This document shows positions 32,881 through 41,487 of a stretch of DNA of 64,000 bases, in pieces (position 1 is the first letter of the stretch; the number at the start of each line of letters is the position of its first letter). The notes below the pieces were generated by a model. The model was not told the DNA's origin. It saw nothing but the letters and a program-made list of their open reading frames with translations, and searched no databases. The position numbers were made by a program, and so were the translations under genes. This stretch comes from Streptomyces sp. Ag109_O5-1 (GTDB taxonomy: Bacteria > Actinomycetota > Actinomycetes > Streptomycetales > Streptomycetaceae): assembly GCF_003814875.1 (NCBI RefSeq), contig NZ_RKQF01000001.1:10230001-10294000 (forward strand). The letters run 5' to 3'.

Positions 32881-32907
32881 GGTCACAAAAGTGGCACGAG
32901 CGCGGTC
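32881..32907 (+). promoter_or_regulatory. ECF41-type promoter motif (one mismatch) for aceE
   Basis: GGTCACA, 16 bases, GGTC on the plus strand, about 75 bases before ATG 32981. Confidence 0.6.
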
Positions 32908-32980
32908 CTAGGTGCTGTGAGCGGCCGGCTTCACCCCGCCGCCACCCGCGCACCCCACATGCTGTGACCGAAAGGCTGCC

Positions 32981-35668
32981 ATGAGTGATCCGTCCCGGCC
33001 CGCCGAGTTCTCCGCGACGAGCGAACTCGACCAACTACCCGACCGGGACGCCGAGGAAACCGCCGAATGGCAGGCGTCGCTCGATGCCGTCGTGCGGAAC
33101 GCGGGGCCGGACCGGGCGGTGTACCTGCTGCGGCGTGTGCACGAGTACGCGGCCAGGTCCGGGCTCGCCCTGCCAGGGCTCCTGTCCTCGGACTACATCA
33201 ACACGATCCCGACCTCGGCGCAGCCCGACTTCCCCGGCGACATCGCCGTGGAATCCAGGATCACCGCCCTGAACCGGTGGAACGCGGCAGCGATGGTGAC
33301 CCGCGGCTCCCGCCTGGGGCTCGGCGGCCACATAGCCACCTACGCTTCGGCGGCATGGCTCTACGAGGTCGGGTTCAATCACTTCTTCCAGGGCAAGGAC
33401 GGGGACGGCTCAGGCGATCAGCTGTATGTGCAGGGCCATGCCTCGCCCGGCATCTATGCCCGCGCGTTCCTGGAAGGGCGCCTCGACGAGAAGCAGTTGG
33501 ACGGTTTCCGGCGTGAGGCCGGCGGCCATGGACTGCCGTCCTACCCGCACCCCCGCCGGCTGCCGTGGCTGTGGGAGTTTCCCACCGTTTCCATGGGACT
33601 CGGTCCGCTCGCCGCCATCTACCAGGCTCGGTTCAACCGCTACCTGCACGCGCGCGGCATCAAGGACACATCCGGGTCCCGTGTATGGGCCTTCCTCGGG
33701 GACGGGGAAATGGACGAGCCCGAAGCGATGGCCGCGCTGGCGCTCGCCGCCCGCGAGGGGCTCGACAATCTCACCTTCGTGATCAACTGCAACCTGCAGC
33801 GCCTGGACGGCCCGGACCGGCCGAACTCCAAGATCGTTCAGGAGCTGGAGGGCCGGTTCCGCGGAGCGGGCTGGAACGTGGTGAAGTCCCTCTGGGGCGA
33901 GGCTTGGGACCAGGTGCTGCGACAGGACACCACCGGGGCCCTCGTCCACCGCCTCGGCGAGGTTCCCGACGCCCAGATGCAGACGTACGCCGCGCGGGAC
34001 GCCGCCTACACACGCAAGGACTTCTTCACCGGCGATGCGCTCTCCGGCGTCGCCGCCCGGCTCGGCGACGCCCAGCTCACCGATCTGTTCGAGAACTCGC
34101 GCGGCGGGCACGAACCCCTCAAGGTGTATGCCGCCTACCGGGCCGCGGTGGAGCACCATGGAGCGCCGACCGTCGTCCTCGCCCAGACGGTGAAGGGACA
34201 CACGCTGGGTACGGGCTTCGAGTCCCGCAACGCCAATCACCAGATGAAGAAGCTGACCACGGCGCAGTTCCGTGACATGCGTGACCTGCTCGAACTTCCC
34301 ATCCCTGACAGCGCGTTGAACGGCGAGCTGGTGCCGTACTGGCACCCCGGCGAGAATTCGGAAGAGGTGCGGTACCTGCGCGACCGGCGTACGGCCCTGG
34401 GAGGCCCCGCCCCGGTACGCAAGGTGGTCGCCAAGCCGCTGCAGCAGCCCCCGGCCGCCCCCTTCGAGGCCCTGGAGAAGGGCTTCGGCAAGCAGGAGGT
34501 GGCCACCACCATGGCTCTTGTGCGACTGGTCAAGGATCTGATGCGCGTCGAGGAGACGGGGCGGCGCTGGGTGCCGATCATTCCCGACGAGGCCCGCACG
34601 TTCGGTATGGAGTCCCTGTTCCCGACGGCCGGGATCTACTCACCGCACGGCCAGACCTACGAACCCGTCGACGCGGATCAGCTGCTCTACTACCGCGAAG
34701 CCAAGAACGGTCAGCTCATCGACGAGGGGATCACCGAGGCCGGATCGATGGCCGAGTTCACCGCCGCGGCGACCTCGTACGCCACGCACGGCGAACCCAT
34801 GATCCCCTTCTACATCTTCTACGCCATGTTCGGTTTCCAGCGAACCGGTGACCAGTTCTGGGCCTTGGCGGACCAGATGGGGCGCGGTTTCGTCATCGGG
34901 GCGACGGCCGGCCGTACGACGATGACCGGCGAGGGACTGCAGCACGCCGACGGGCACTCCCACCTGCTGGCATCCGCGAATCCGGCCGCGGTGAGTTACG
35001 ACCCTGCCTTCGCGTACGAGATCGCCGTGATCGTCAGGGAAGGGCTGCGGCGGATGTACGGCGACCGGCCCGAAGACGTCTTCTATTACCTGACGGTCTA
35101 CAACGAGCCCAGGCGGCAGCCCGCCATGCCCACCGAGCCGGCGGTCGAGGACGGGATCCTGCGGGGCATGTACCGGTTCCGGCAGGCGGAGCCACGCGGT
35201 GCGGGACCGCGGATGCAGCTACTGGCTTCCGGCACGGCGATCCACTGGGTGCTGGAGGCCCAGGAGGTGCTCATGTCCCAGTGGGGAGTCCAGGCCGACG
35301 TGTGGTCGGTGACCTCCTGGACGGAGCTGCGCCGCGACGCCCTGAACGCCGACAGCGCCCGGCTTCGGGGGGAGGAGCGCGTCCCGTATGTGACGGCTGC
35401 GCTGTCGGGCGCCCCAGGTCCCGTCCTGGCGGTCAGCGACTGGATGCGGCAGGTGCCCGACCAGATCAGCCAGTGGGTCGAGCAGGAGTACACATCGCTG
35501 GGAACGGACGGCTTCGGACTCTCGGACACCCGTGATGCCGTACGCCGCTATTTCCATGTGGACGCCGAGTCGATCGTCGTAGCCGCCCTTGGCCAGTTGG
35601 CGCGGACCGGTGCGATCGCCCCGGAGACGGTTGCCCAGGCCCGCGACCGCTACGGCCGGCAGGGGTGA
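32981..35668 (+). CDS. aceE: pyruvate dehydrogenase E1 component, homodimeric AceE type
   Basis: An 895-residue thiamine diphosphate enzyme that decarboxylates pyruvate and passes the acetyl group to lipoyl-E2. The ThDP motif G-D-G-E-M-D-E (about 238) with the downstream N-C-N-L-Q-R-L-D-G is complete, and the N-terminal D-Y-I-N-T-I-P is typical of AceE. Length is close to the usual 890-910. No E2 or E3 gene is nearby, so it must borrow partners from elsewhere or serve as an alternative E1. A GAAAGG site precedes ATG 32981. A one-mismatch ECF41-type promoter is divergent to that of the AhpD-like gene. The last 19 bases overlap the convergent nitroreductase gene. Confidence 0.9.
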   Translation: MSDPSRPAEFSATSELDQLPDRDAEETAEWQASLDAVVRNAGPDRAVYLLRRVHEYAARSGLALPGLLSSDYINTIPTSAQPDFPGDIAVESRITALNRWNAAAMVTRGSRLGLGGHIATYASAAWLYEVGFNHFFQGKDGDGSGDQLYVQGHASPGIYARAFLEGRLDEKQLDGFRREAGGHGLPSYPHPRRLPWLWEFPTVSMGLGPLAAIYQARFNRYLHARGIKDTSGSRVWAFLGDGEMDEPEAMAALALAAREGLDNLTFVINCNLQRLDGPDRPNSKIVQELEGRFRGAGWNVVKSLWGEAWDQVLRQDTTGALVHRLGEVPDAQMQTYAARDAAYTRKDFFTGDALSGVAARLGDAQLTDLFENSRGGHEPLKVYAAYRAAVEHHGAPTVVLAQTVKGHTLGTGFESRNANHQMKKLTTAQFRDMRDLLELPIPDSALNGELVPYWHPGENSEEVRYLRDRRTALGGPAPVRKVVAKPLQQPPAAPFEALEKGFGKQEVATTMALVRLVKDLMRVEETGRRWVPIIPDEARTFGMESLFPTAGIYSPHGQTYEPVDADQLLYYREAKNGQLIDEGITEAGSMAEFTAAATSYATHGEPMIPFYIFYAMFGFQRTGDQFWALADQMGRGFVIGATAGRTTMTGEGLQHADGHSHLLASANPAAVSYDPAFAYEIAVIVREGLRRMYGDRPEDVFYYLTVYNEPRRQPAMPTEPAVEDGILRGMYRFRQAEPRGAGPRMQLLASGTAIHWVLEAQEVLMSQWGVQADVWSVTSWTELRRDALNADSARLRGEERVPYVTAALSGAPGPVLAVSDWMRQVPDQISQWVEQEYTSLGTDGFGLSDTRDAVRRYFHVDAESIVVAALGQLARTGAIAPETVAQARDRYGRQG

Positions 35669-36372
35669 GCGTCGTCGAGGGCCTGGCGCTGCGGAAGTGA
35701 ACCGTCGACGAACGTGACCGTCTCGTCGAGCGGTGCCCGGCCCGTACGTGTGTAGGGCACTGCGGAGTCCTCGAACCCGATCGACATGCCGCAGAAGAGG
35801 ATGAGGCCGTCCGGGGGCGACAGGACCTCCGCGACGGTCCTGCGATAGACCGACCACGCCATCTGCGGGCAGCTGTGCAGGCCTTCGGCGCGGAGCAGCA
35901 GCATCACGGTTTGCAGGTACATCCCTACGTCGGACCACTGGGGCCGGCCCAGACCGCGGTCGATGTAGCAGAACAGGGCGGCGGGCGCGCCGAAGCAGGT
36001 CCAGTTCTCGGAAGCGGCCCTCTGGCGCGCCTCCCAGTCCTCGCGTGCGATGCCGAGTGCGCTGTAGCGCTCCGCACCGAAGGCGGAGCGGCGCTCGCGG
36101 TACGGGGACCGCAGTGTGGCCGGGTACATCTCATACTCCCGCTCGTCCCAGGGATCGCATGCGGTCACGCGCCTGCCCGCGAGTTCCTTGAGTTCGGCCA
36201 GCGGTCGGCCGGTCAGCACGTAGCTGTGCCAGGGCTGCAGGTTGGACCCGGACGGCGCCCACGCCGCAGCGGACAGCACCCGCTCCAGTACCTCCCTCGG
36301 GACCGGCCGGTCGGTGAATCCGCGCACGGCCCTTCGGCTGGTGACTGCCTCGTAGACGTCCAAGATCACCAA
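35650..36372 (-). CDS. nitroreductase-family FMN oxidoreductase (copy 1)
   Basis: A 240-residue NfsB/NfsA-like nitroreductase. FMN-binding blocks are S-R-R-A-V-R-G-F (about 12) and W-A-P-S-G-S-N-L-Q-P-W (about 37); a late G-L-H-S-C-P-Q-M and a C-G-M-S-I-G block with the final flavin-contact region complete the family. It is closely similar to the protein at 44876. GTG 36372 follows GGAG. The 3' end overlaps aceE by 19 bases tail to tail. A same-strand HxlR gene lies about 95 bases upstream and may control it. Confidence 0.88.
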   Translation of the reverse strand: MVILDVYEAVTSRRAVRGFTDRPVPREVLERVLSAAAWAPSGSNLQPWHSYVLTGRPLAELKELAGRRVTACDPWDEREYEMYPATLRSPYRERRSAFGAERYSALGIAREDWEARQRAASENWTCFGAPAALFCYIDRGLGRPQWSDVGMYLQTVMLLLRAEGLHSCPQMAWSVYRRTVAEVLSPPDGLILFCGMSIGFEDSAVPYTRTGRAPLDETVTFVDGSLPQRQALDDAHPCRP

Positions 36373-36468
36373 TCTCCTCGTCGGCTCTACATGCCCACCC
36401 CTTCACGATCGGGTGACTACAAAATATGACAAAGTGCGCAAAACGGTGAACGAGCGGCCCTCTGGATG

Positions 36469-36843
36469 TCAGGGGCCAGGCGTGGCCGGTTGACCCGATA
36501 CCGGCGAGCCGCTCTCCGGAAGGTGATCCTCCGCCCACAGGAACAGCACGGCCAGGGGGATGAGGAAGGCGTTGCCGTGCGGAGAGAGTGCGTAACGCGT
36601 TCGCGACGACTGCCCGGGCCGGACGTCCTGGGCGACCAGGTCGATCGCGGTCAGTTCCCGGAGGCGCTGGGCGAGCATGCGGCTGCTGATACCGGGGACG
36701 CTCTCGCGGATCTGCGCGAAGTCGGCCGGGCCTTTGGCCAGAGCCATGAGGATCAGGCCGTTCCAGTCCTTGCTGAGCAGGGCGAAGGCCCGAGTGATGG
36801 CCGGAGAGCTGTCAGCCGACTGCGGATGCTGTGGGGTGGTCAT
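36469..36843 (-). CDS. HxlR-family transcriptional regulator
   Basis: A 124-residue winged-helix protein of the HxlR type: L-L-S-K-D-W-N-G-L-I-L near the start, F-A-Q-I-R-E-S-V-P-G-I-S-S-R-M-L in the recognition region and Y-A-L-S-P-H-G wing strand. The usual N-terminal Cys that senses redox or aldehydes in some HxlR proteins is absent. ATG 36843 has GGAG about 12 bases upstream. It is followed by the nitroreductase gene on the same strand; the AT-rich TACAAAATATGACAAA stretch in the gap at about 36418-36433 may be its operator. Confidence 0.82.
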   Translation of the reverse strand: MTTPQHPQSADSSPAITRAFALLSKDWNGLILMALAKGPADFAQIRESVPGISSRMLAQRLRELTAIDLVAQDVRPGQSSRTRYALSPHGNAFLIPLAVLFLWAEDHLPESGSPVSGQPATPGP

Positions 36844-37073
36844 GGTGTGTGTCCGCTCCGGCACGGCGAGAGGCATCGCGGTGCAGCGCCTTTCGCCGTA
36901 CGTCGTGGTCCTGGTCGTGGTCGTCTCAGGAGTCGGCCCGCGCGTCTGCCGGACCGCGTCCCGGGTGGCGGTGCGGCCCCGTGGAGGGGGGTGCACCTCT
37001 GTCATGTCGACTCATGCGGACGGCCGTGGCCTCGGTGAGCGGCTCGCCCGCGCAGGGCGCTCGCCGGCAGCCA

Positions 37074-38318
37074 TCAGCCGTCACCGTCGTGGCGACGGGC
37101 GTGGGCGTGGGCGTGCGCATGACGCGGAACCGGCGAAGCGGCGCCGGATTCCGGCAAGGCCGGGAGCAGCTCCCCGGAAGCCGTCGGATTGGTCGTCGCG
37201 CCGCGAGCTCCCCTGGGTTCCCGCATGACCCAGTGGCCGAACATGACTGCGGTGATCCCGATGACGCTCCACAGAACGAGGACGGCAAGGTGGCCGTCGC
37301 CGGCGTTGCCGTCGAAGTACGTGGTGTCGCGAAGCAGGCTGGCTCCGGCGCCGGGGGGCAGCCACTGGCCGATGTGGTCCACGCCCTTGGGGAGCAGCTC
37401 CGGGGCGGAGGTGGCGCCGGAGAAGGCGTTCCCGACGAAGACCATGAGCGCGGCGCTGAGCCCGAGGCCCGCCGGCCCGAGAAGTCGGATCACGCCGGCG
37501 GCGGTGGCGCTGATGGAGAACAGGTCGAGAGCCAGGATCGCCCACGTGGCCACGTGATGGTGGGGCAGCGCCCCGAGGAAACCCTGGGCCACGAGATAGA
37601 TGCCCAGGGCCGCGACGGCGCATGCGACGAGAAGGGTCAGCACTCGGTGCCGCGGGCGCGCCAGGCCGCGAGCCATCGTGACGAACGCCCCGATCATGAT
37701 GCCGCAGATCGTGAGCGGGAAGACCGCCGAGCTGAACACCGCACCCCGGGGGTCCGCCGCCGCGACGGGCACCACGTCGACCGTCGTCGCGAGGAGCTTC
37801 ACCGAGGGGTCGGTACCGGCGGCTCCCTGCCCGGCGGCCTTCTGCTGGGCAGCGCCCTGCTTGTGCGTCTTCGCCGGGGAGTGTGCACCGGCCTTCAGTT
37901 GGGCGGCCTTCGCCTGGGCGGCGATCTGCTGGGTGGCCTTGGCGGCCAGCTGCTGTCCGACATCGGTCAGGACCTGGGCCACGGAGGGGCTGGCGGCGGT
38001 GGCCTTCAGCACGGTGATGCCGTGGCCGGAGATGGCGAAAGCACCGTAGACATCCCGGTTCCTGATCGCCGACCGCGCGGCCTGCTGGTCCGGATAGAGG
38101 TGGAAGTCGAACGCGCCGGGTTTCGCACGGGTCAGTCCCTCCACCGCGTGCTGGCTGGCCGCCCCGGTGCCGACGATCCCGACCGGGACGTCACGCGGCG
38201 CGATCCGCCCCGCGGGCCAGGCGAACGCCAGCACCGCCAGAGTGATCACTATGGGTAGCGCCACTGCGGCAATGACTACCTCCCGCCATGCGCGGTGTCC
38301 TGACAAGGGGTTCCTCAC
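37074..38318 (-). CDS. multi-pass membrane protein, ABC-2/YhgE-like
   Basis: A 414-residue membrane protein: one N-terminal helix (about 12-32), a long extracytoplasmic domain (about 35-210) with an Ala/Lys/Gln-rich coiled segment at 125-175, then five or six helices (about 215-385) and a Pro/His-rich C-terminus with an H-A-H-A-H-A-H-A run. The layout (TM, large loop, cluster of TMs) is that of YhgE/Pip and ABC-2 permease-like proteins, which act in secretion or drug export. The divergent TetR gene fits an efflux role. GTG 38318 follows GAGGGTGGG. The His-rich tail might bind metal. Confidence 0.75.
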   Translation of the reverse strand: MRNPLSGHRAWREVVIAAVALPIVITLAVLAFAWPAGRIAPRDVPVGIVGTGAASQHAVEGLTRAKPGAFDFHLYPDQQAARSAIRNRDVYGAFAISGHGITVLKATAASPSVAQVLTDVGQQLAAKATQQIAAQAKAAQLKAGAHSPAKTHKQGAAQQKAAGQGAAGTDPSVKLLATTVDVVPVAAADPRGAVFSSAVFPLTICGIMIGAFVTMARGLARPRHRVLTLLVACAVAALGIYLVAQGFLGALPHHHVATWAILALDLFSISATAAGVIRLLGPAGLGLSAALMVFVGNAFSGATSAPELLPKGVDHIGQWLPPGAGASLLRDTTYFDGNAGDGHLAVLVLWSVIGITAVMFGHWVMREPRGARGATTNPTASGELLPALPESGAASPVPRHAHAHAHARRHDGDG

Positions 38319-38393
38319 AACCCACCCTCTCGTAAAAAGGAATGACCGTTTTCTTGGCTGCCAGTCTGGGCTTCCGCACGGGCAGACGTCAAC

Positions 38394-38405
38394 ACGAATG
38401 TTCGT
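38394..38405. promoter_or_regulatory. TetR-type operator dyad
   Basis: ACGAA-TG-TTCGT, perfect 5-base arms, between the divergent membrane-protein and TetR genes and 22 bases before the TetR start. Confidence 0.6.
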
Positions 38406-38426
38406 TTTCTTTGCTAGGCTGATCTC

Positions 38427-39029
38427 ATGCCCAAGGTCTCCCAGCAGCACATGGACGCCCGCCGCGAGCAGATCCTGGACGCGGCGCGCCGTTGTTTCCT
38501 CCGTGACGGTTTCCACTCCACGTCCATGCAGGACCTCTTCGCGGAGTCGGGGTTGTCCGCGGGGGCGGTGTACCGGCACTTCACCAGCAAGGACGAGATG
38601 ATCCTCGCGATCGCCGAGGAGAACATGAGCGATGTCCTCGACATCACCCTCACCGTCGCCACAGACCGCCAGGGTCAGTCCATGGGGGCGGTCATGGCGG
38701 ATCTGCTGGACGTGATCCGGGTCAAGTCCGTCGAGGAGGACGTGGCCGGCCTCGCGGTTCTGGTCTGGGGAGAGGCCATGCGCAATCCGTCGCTGGCACG
38801 CAAGCTCGACCATCTCATTGGCCGTATACGCGCCAATCTGGTCACCTTGGTCGCAGACCATCAGGAGCGCGGCGGTCTGCCTGCAGACGTTACGGCTGAG
38901 GCGATCGCTTCGACGTTGCTGTCCATCCTTCCCGGCTACATCCTCCAGGTGGCTCTGCTCGATCCGGCTGTTGTGGCCGAGGTGCCCGACGCGGTGCGGG
39001 CGTTGTGGCCGGGGCCGGCCGGCAGGTGA
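38427..39029 (+). CDS. TetR-family transcriptional regulator
   Basis: A 200-residue TetR protein. The N-terminal helix-turn-helix is clear: R-E-Q-I-L-D-A-A-R-R-C-F, G-F-H-S-T-S-M-Q-D-L, G-L-S-A-G-A-V-Y-R-H-F and K-D-E-M-I. The C-terminal ligand domain begins at about 75. It most probably represses the divergent membrane-protein gene and itself through the ACGAATGTTCGT dyad. The start M-P-K-V-S is the first good ATG after the operator. Confidence 0.88.
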   Translation: MPKVSQQHMDARREQILDAARRCFLRDGFHSTSMQDLFAESGLSAGAVYRHFTSKDEMILAIAEENMSDVLDITLTVATDRQGQSMGAVMADLLDVIRVKSVEEDVAGLAVLVWGEAMRNPSLARKLDHLIGRIRANLVTLVADHQERGGLPADVTAEAIASTLLSILPGYILQVALLDPAVVAEVPDAVRALWPGPAGR

Positions 39030-39096
39030 TGCCCGGGTGCCCCAGGGCTGAGCGGACACACGGCGAAGGCGGGCATGCCGGCACTTTTGTTTCAAG

Positions 39097-39109
39097 CGAT
39101 ACCGTATCG
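39097..39109. promoter_or_regulatory. dyad CGATACCGTATCG upstream of MarR copy 1
   Basis: A perfect 6-base-arm palindrome with one central base, 30 bases before the MarR start. A half-degenerate version (CGATACGGTTTC) lies upstream of the second MarR copy at 46171-46182, and an ACGGTATC half-site lies before nitroreductase copy 2. Confidence 0.65.
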
Positions 39110-39138
39110 GATGAATGGACGACCGGTAATCTGGATCT

Positions 39139-39624
39139 GTGACTGCCGATGTTCCTCACCCAGCCGGCGCCTCGCGTGCGACGGACCGCCCCGGGGATGC
39201 CTCGCCTTTCGCCCTCGGCCTGTTGTTGCGGCGGGCGCACTGGCGTGCGGCGGGGGTGATGACGGAGGCGCTGCGTCCGCTCGGTGTCGAGTTGCGGCAT
39301 TTCGCGGTGCTGCTGGTGCTGGTCGACCGGGGGCCGACGGTGCAGCGGGATCTGGCGGCGGCGACGGGGTCGGACAAGGCGGGGATCATGCGGGTCGTGG
39401 ACGACCTGGAGCGTAGGGGGCTGGCGGTGCGCAGGGCGGTTCCGGGGGACCGTCGGGTGCGGGCGGTGGAGATCACCCCTGAGGGTGTCGAGCTCTTCGA
39501 TGCGGCTCATGTGGCGGCGCAGCCGCTGGCCGAAAGCATGGTTGCCGAACTGGGGCCCGGTGAGCTTGAGCAGCTGACGAGGCTGCTGACCCGGTTCGCC
39601 CACCCTGCGGAGGACGAGGCGTAG
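39139..39624 (+). CDS. MarR-family transcriptional regulator (copy 1)
   Basis: A 161-residue MarR winged-helix protein: L-L-R-R-A-H-W, L-R-H-F-A-V-L-L-V-L, D-L-A-A-A-T-G-S-D-K-A-G-I-M-R (recognition helix) and R-R-A-V-P-G-D-R-R-V-R (wing). There is no Cys, so it is not an OhrR-type peroxide sensor. Bases 39170-39624 are nearly identical to the inverted copy at 45639-46093; the proteins differ at the N-terminus and a few C-terminal residues. No clear ribosome site precedes GTG 39139. Likely autoregulated through CGATACCGTATCG. Confidence 0.88.
   Translation: MTADVPHPAGASRATDRPGDASPFALGLLLRRAHWRAAGVMTEALRPLGVELRHFAVLLVLVDRGPTVQRDLAAATGSDKAGIMRVVDDLERRGLAVRRAVPGDRRVRAVEITPEGVELFDAAHVAAQPLAESMVAELGPGELEQLTRLLTRFAHPAEDEA
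39170..39624 (+). repeat. inverted repeat arm containing MarR copy 1
   Basis: About 455 bases matching 45639-46093 in inverse orientation. I count two differences in the central roughly 430 bases and about four near the 3' end. The arms are 6.0 kb apart. Confidence 0.85.
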
Positions 39625-39693
39625 GGCGAGTTCCGGGCCGGACCGCCGGCCGGTTCCCCGTCGCCGACCGGGTGTCGCCGCCCTGACAAGGCG

Positions 39694-39951
39694 TCAGACG
39701 AGCACCGGCAGATCGTCCTCGCCGTCCGGCTCCTGGACACCGCCCCGCCCGGCCCGGGCCGCGAGCAGCGTGTCCGCGGCCGCTATGGCCTCAAGCACGT
39801 TCCGGGTGCCCATCGTGATGCACAGGGTGTAACTCACGTCCTCGAGCTCGCGTACCCTTTCCCGCCCTCCGCTCTCGGCGAGCGCGATCTGCAGGGACGC
39901 GTACCGGGTAAGCAGCCTTCTCACGACCTTCGGATCCGGAACGACAAGCAC
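39694..39951 (-). CDS. DUF5133 family small protein
   Basis: An 85-residue protein with the DUF5133 pattern: V-P-D-P-K-V-V-R-R-L-L near the start, a helix containing R-Y-A-S-L-Q-I-A, and Y-T-L-C-I-T-M-G-T-R, the family's core. It is found in Streptomyces with unknown role. GTG 39951 follows GGGGGAGGG. An ECF41-type promoter with one mismatch lies about 50 bases upstream, divergent from that of NDH-2. Confidence 0.78.
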   Translation of the reverse strand: MLVVPDPKVVRRLLTRYASLQIALAESGGRERVRELEDVSYTLCITMGTRNVLEAIAAADTLLAARAGRGGVQEPDGEDDLPVLV

Positions 39952-40000
39952 AGTCGGGCCCTCCCCCTCAACGTTCGAGTCACACCGTTGCCTTGAGTGA

Positions 40001-40027
40001 GACCGGATACTCCCGACTTCTGTGACG
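40001..40027 (-). promoter_or_regulatory. ECF41-type promoter motif (one mismatch) for the DUF5133 gene
   Basis: CGTCACA, 16 bases, GGTC on the minus strand; 33 bases from the back-to-back element at 40060. Confidence 0.6.
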
Positions 40028-40059
40028 GGACCGGCTGTCCCGCTCCGCCACCGCGGCCG

Positions 40060-40086
40060 TGTCACACCGTCCTGGTCCGTCCGGTC
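40060..40086 (+). promoter_or_regulatory. ECF41-type promoter motif (exact) for the NDH-2 operon
   Basis: TGTCACA, 16 bases, GGTC on the plus strand, 32 bases from ATG 40119. Confidence 0.8.
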
Positions 40087-40118
40087 TATCTGGTGTCGAA
40101 CAACAAATAGAGGGACCG

Positions 40119-41435
40119 ATGCGCGAGATTCTGATTGTCGGCGGGGGCTACGCGGGTTTCTACACTGCTTGGCGCCTTGAGAAGAAGCTGCGTAAGGGCG
40201 AGGCACGGGTCACGGTTGTCGACCCGCGTCCTTACATGACGTACCAGCCCTTTCTGCCGGAGGTGACGGCCGGATCGGTCGAGGCACGTCACGCTGCCGT
40301 GTCGTTGCGGCGGCACCTGCGCAGAACCCGGCTGATCGCGGGAAAGGTGACCGAGATCCGCCACGCCGACCGGACGGTGTCCGTCCGAGCCGAGGGCGGA
40401 GCGGACTACGAACTTCAATACGACACCCTTGTGGTCACCGCAGGTGCCGTGACCCGCACCTTCCCCGTACCCGGGCTGGCGGAGCAGGCGATAGGGCTGA
40501 AGCATGTGGAAGAGGCGGTGGCTATTCGCGACCGGCTCATGACGGCGTTCGATCAGGCGGCGTCGCTGCCGCCAGGTGCCGAGCGACAGCGGCTGCTCAC
40601 CGTCACGTTCGTGGGCGGCGGCTTCTCCGGCGTCGAGGGATTCGGTGAACTGCTGTCGCTGGCGACCGCGATGGTCAAGTTCTACCCGGAACTCAGCTTC
40701 GACGATGTGTCGTTCCACCTGGTCGAGGCCCGAGGCCGGATCCTGCCCGAGGTGGGAGACAAGCCCGGTGCCTGGGTGGTGCGCTCTCTGGAAGAGCGTG
40801 GTGCGCACGTCCACCTGAACACGCAGCTGCTCTCCGCCGAGAACGGCCATGTCGTGCTGTCCAACGGAACGGAATTCGATTCCGAACTCATCGTCTGGGC
40901 TGCCGGGAACGCTTCGAATCCGGTCGTGCACAACCACACGGACCTGCCCGTCGACGAGCGGGGGCTGATCGTGGTGCGGCCCGATCTGCGCGTGGGCACC
41001 GACAGCGATCCCGTGCCGGACGCGTGGGCGGCCGGAGACGACGCGGCCGTTCCCGACCTCGCTTCTTCCGTACCCGGCGCCCGTACGGTGCCGAACGCCC
41101 AGCATGCCGTACGGCAGGGCAAGCGCCTTGCGAAGAACATCGCAGCAAGTCTCCAGGGCGGCAGGATCCGGGACTATCGCCACAGCAGTCTGGGAGTGGT
41201 GGCGACGCTGGGGCTCGGACGAGGTGTCTTCCAGTACAAGAAAATCGTCATCAAGGGATTTCCGGCCTGGCTCATGCACCGTGGCTACCACGTACTGGCT
41301 GTGCCCAGCTGGGAGCGCAAGGTCCGGGTTCTCGCCGTCTGGCTCACCGCCGCGCTGTGGGGCAGGGATCTCGTCTCCCTTGCCTCTGTCCAGCATCCAC
41401 GGGAGGCGTTCGTCACGAACGGCAATCCGCAATGA
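40119..41435 (+). CDS. type II NADH dehydrogenase (NDH-2)-like FAD oxidoreductase
   Basis: A 438-residue non-proton-pumping NADH:quinone oxidoreductase type protein. The FAD motif is V-G-G-G-Y-A-G-F at the N-terminus. The NADH Rossmann motif is F-V-G-G-G-F-S-G-V-E at about 170, and W-A-A-G-D-D lies at about 310. The C-terminal region ending in A-L-W-G-R-D-L has the amphipathic helices that anchor NDH-2 at the membrane. It would feed menaquinone from NADH. AGAGGGACCG precedes ATG 40119. It heads a three-gene unit (NDH-2, NmrA-like, small membrane protein) with an exact ECF41-type promoter. Confidence 0.86.
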   Translation: MREILIVGGGYAGFYTAWRLEKKLRKGEARVTVVDPRPYMTYQPFLPEVTAGSVEARHAAVSLRRHLRRTRLIAGKVTEIRHADRTVSVRAEGGADYELQYDTLVVTAGAVTRTFPVPGLAEQAIGLKHVEEAVAIRDRLMTAFDQAASLPPGAERQRLLTVTFVGGGFSGVEGFGELLSLATAMVKFYPELSFDDVSFHLVEARGRILPEVGDKPGAWVVRSLEERGAHVHLNTQLLSAENGHVVLSNGTEFDSELIVWAAGNASNPVVHNHTDLPVDERGLIVVRPDLRVGTDSDPVPDAWAAGDDAAVPDLASSVPGARTVPNAQHAVRQGKRLAKNIAASLQGGRIRDYRHSSLGVVATLGLGRGVFQYKKIVIKGFPAWLMHRGYHVLAVPSWERKVRVLAVWLTAALWGRDLVSLASVQHPREAFVTNGNPQ

Positions 41436-41487
41436 CGTCCTGGCCGTATCCCGGGGCGGGCTCCACGTGAAGGGAAAGCCTCTCTCC

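Noticed and set aside
39139..39624. MarR copy 1 as an OhrR-type peroxide sensor for ohr
   Set aside because: The protein has no cysteine, so it cannot use the OhrR mechanism, and ohr carries a sigma-type promoter instead.
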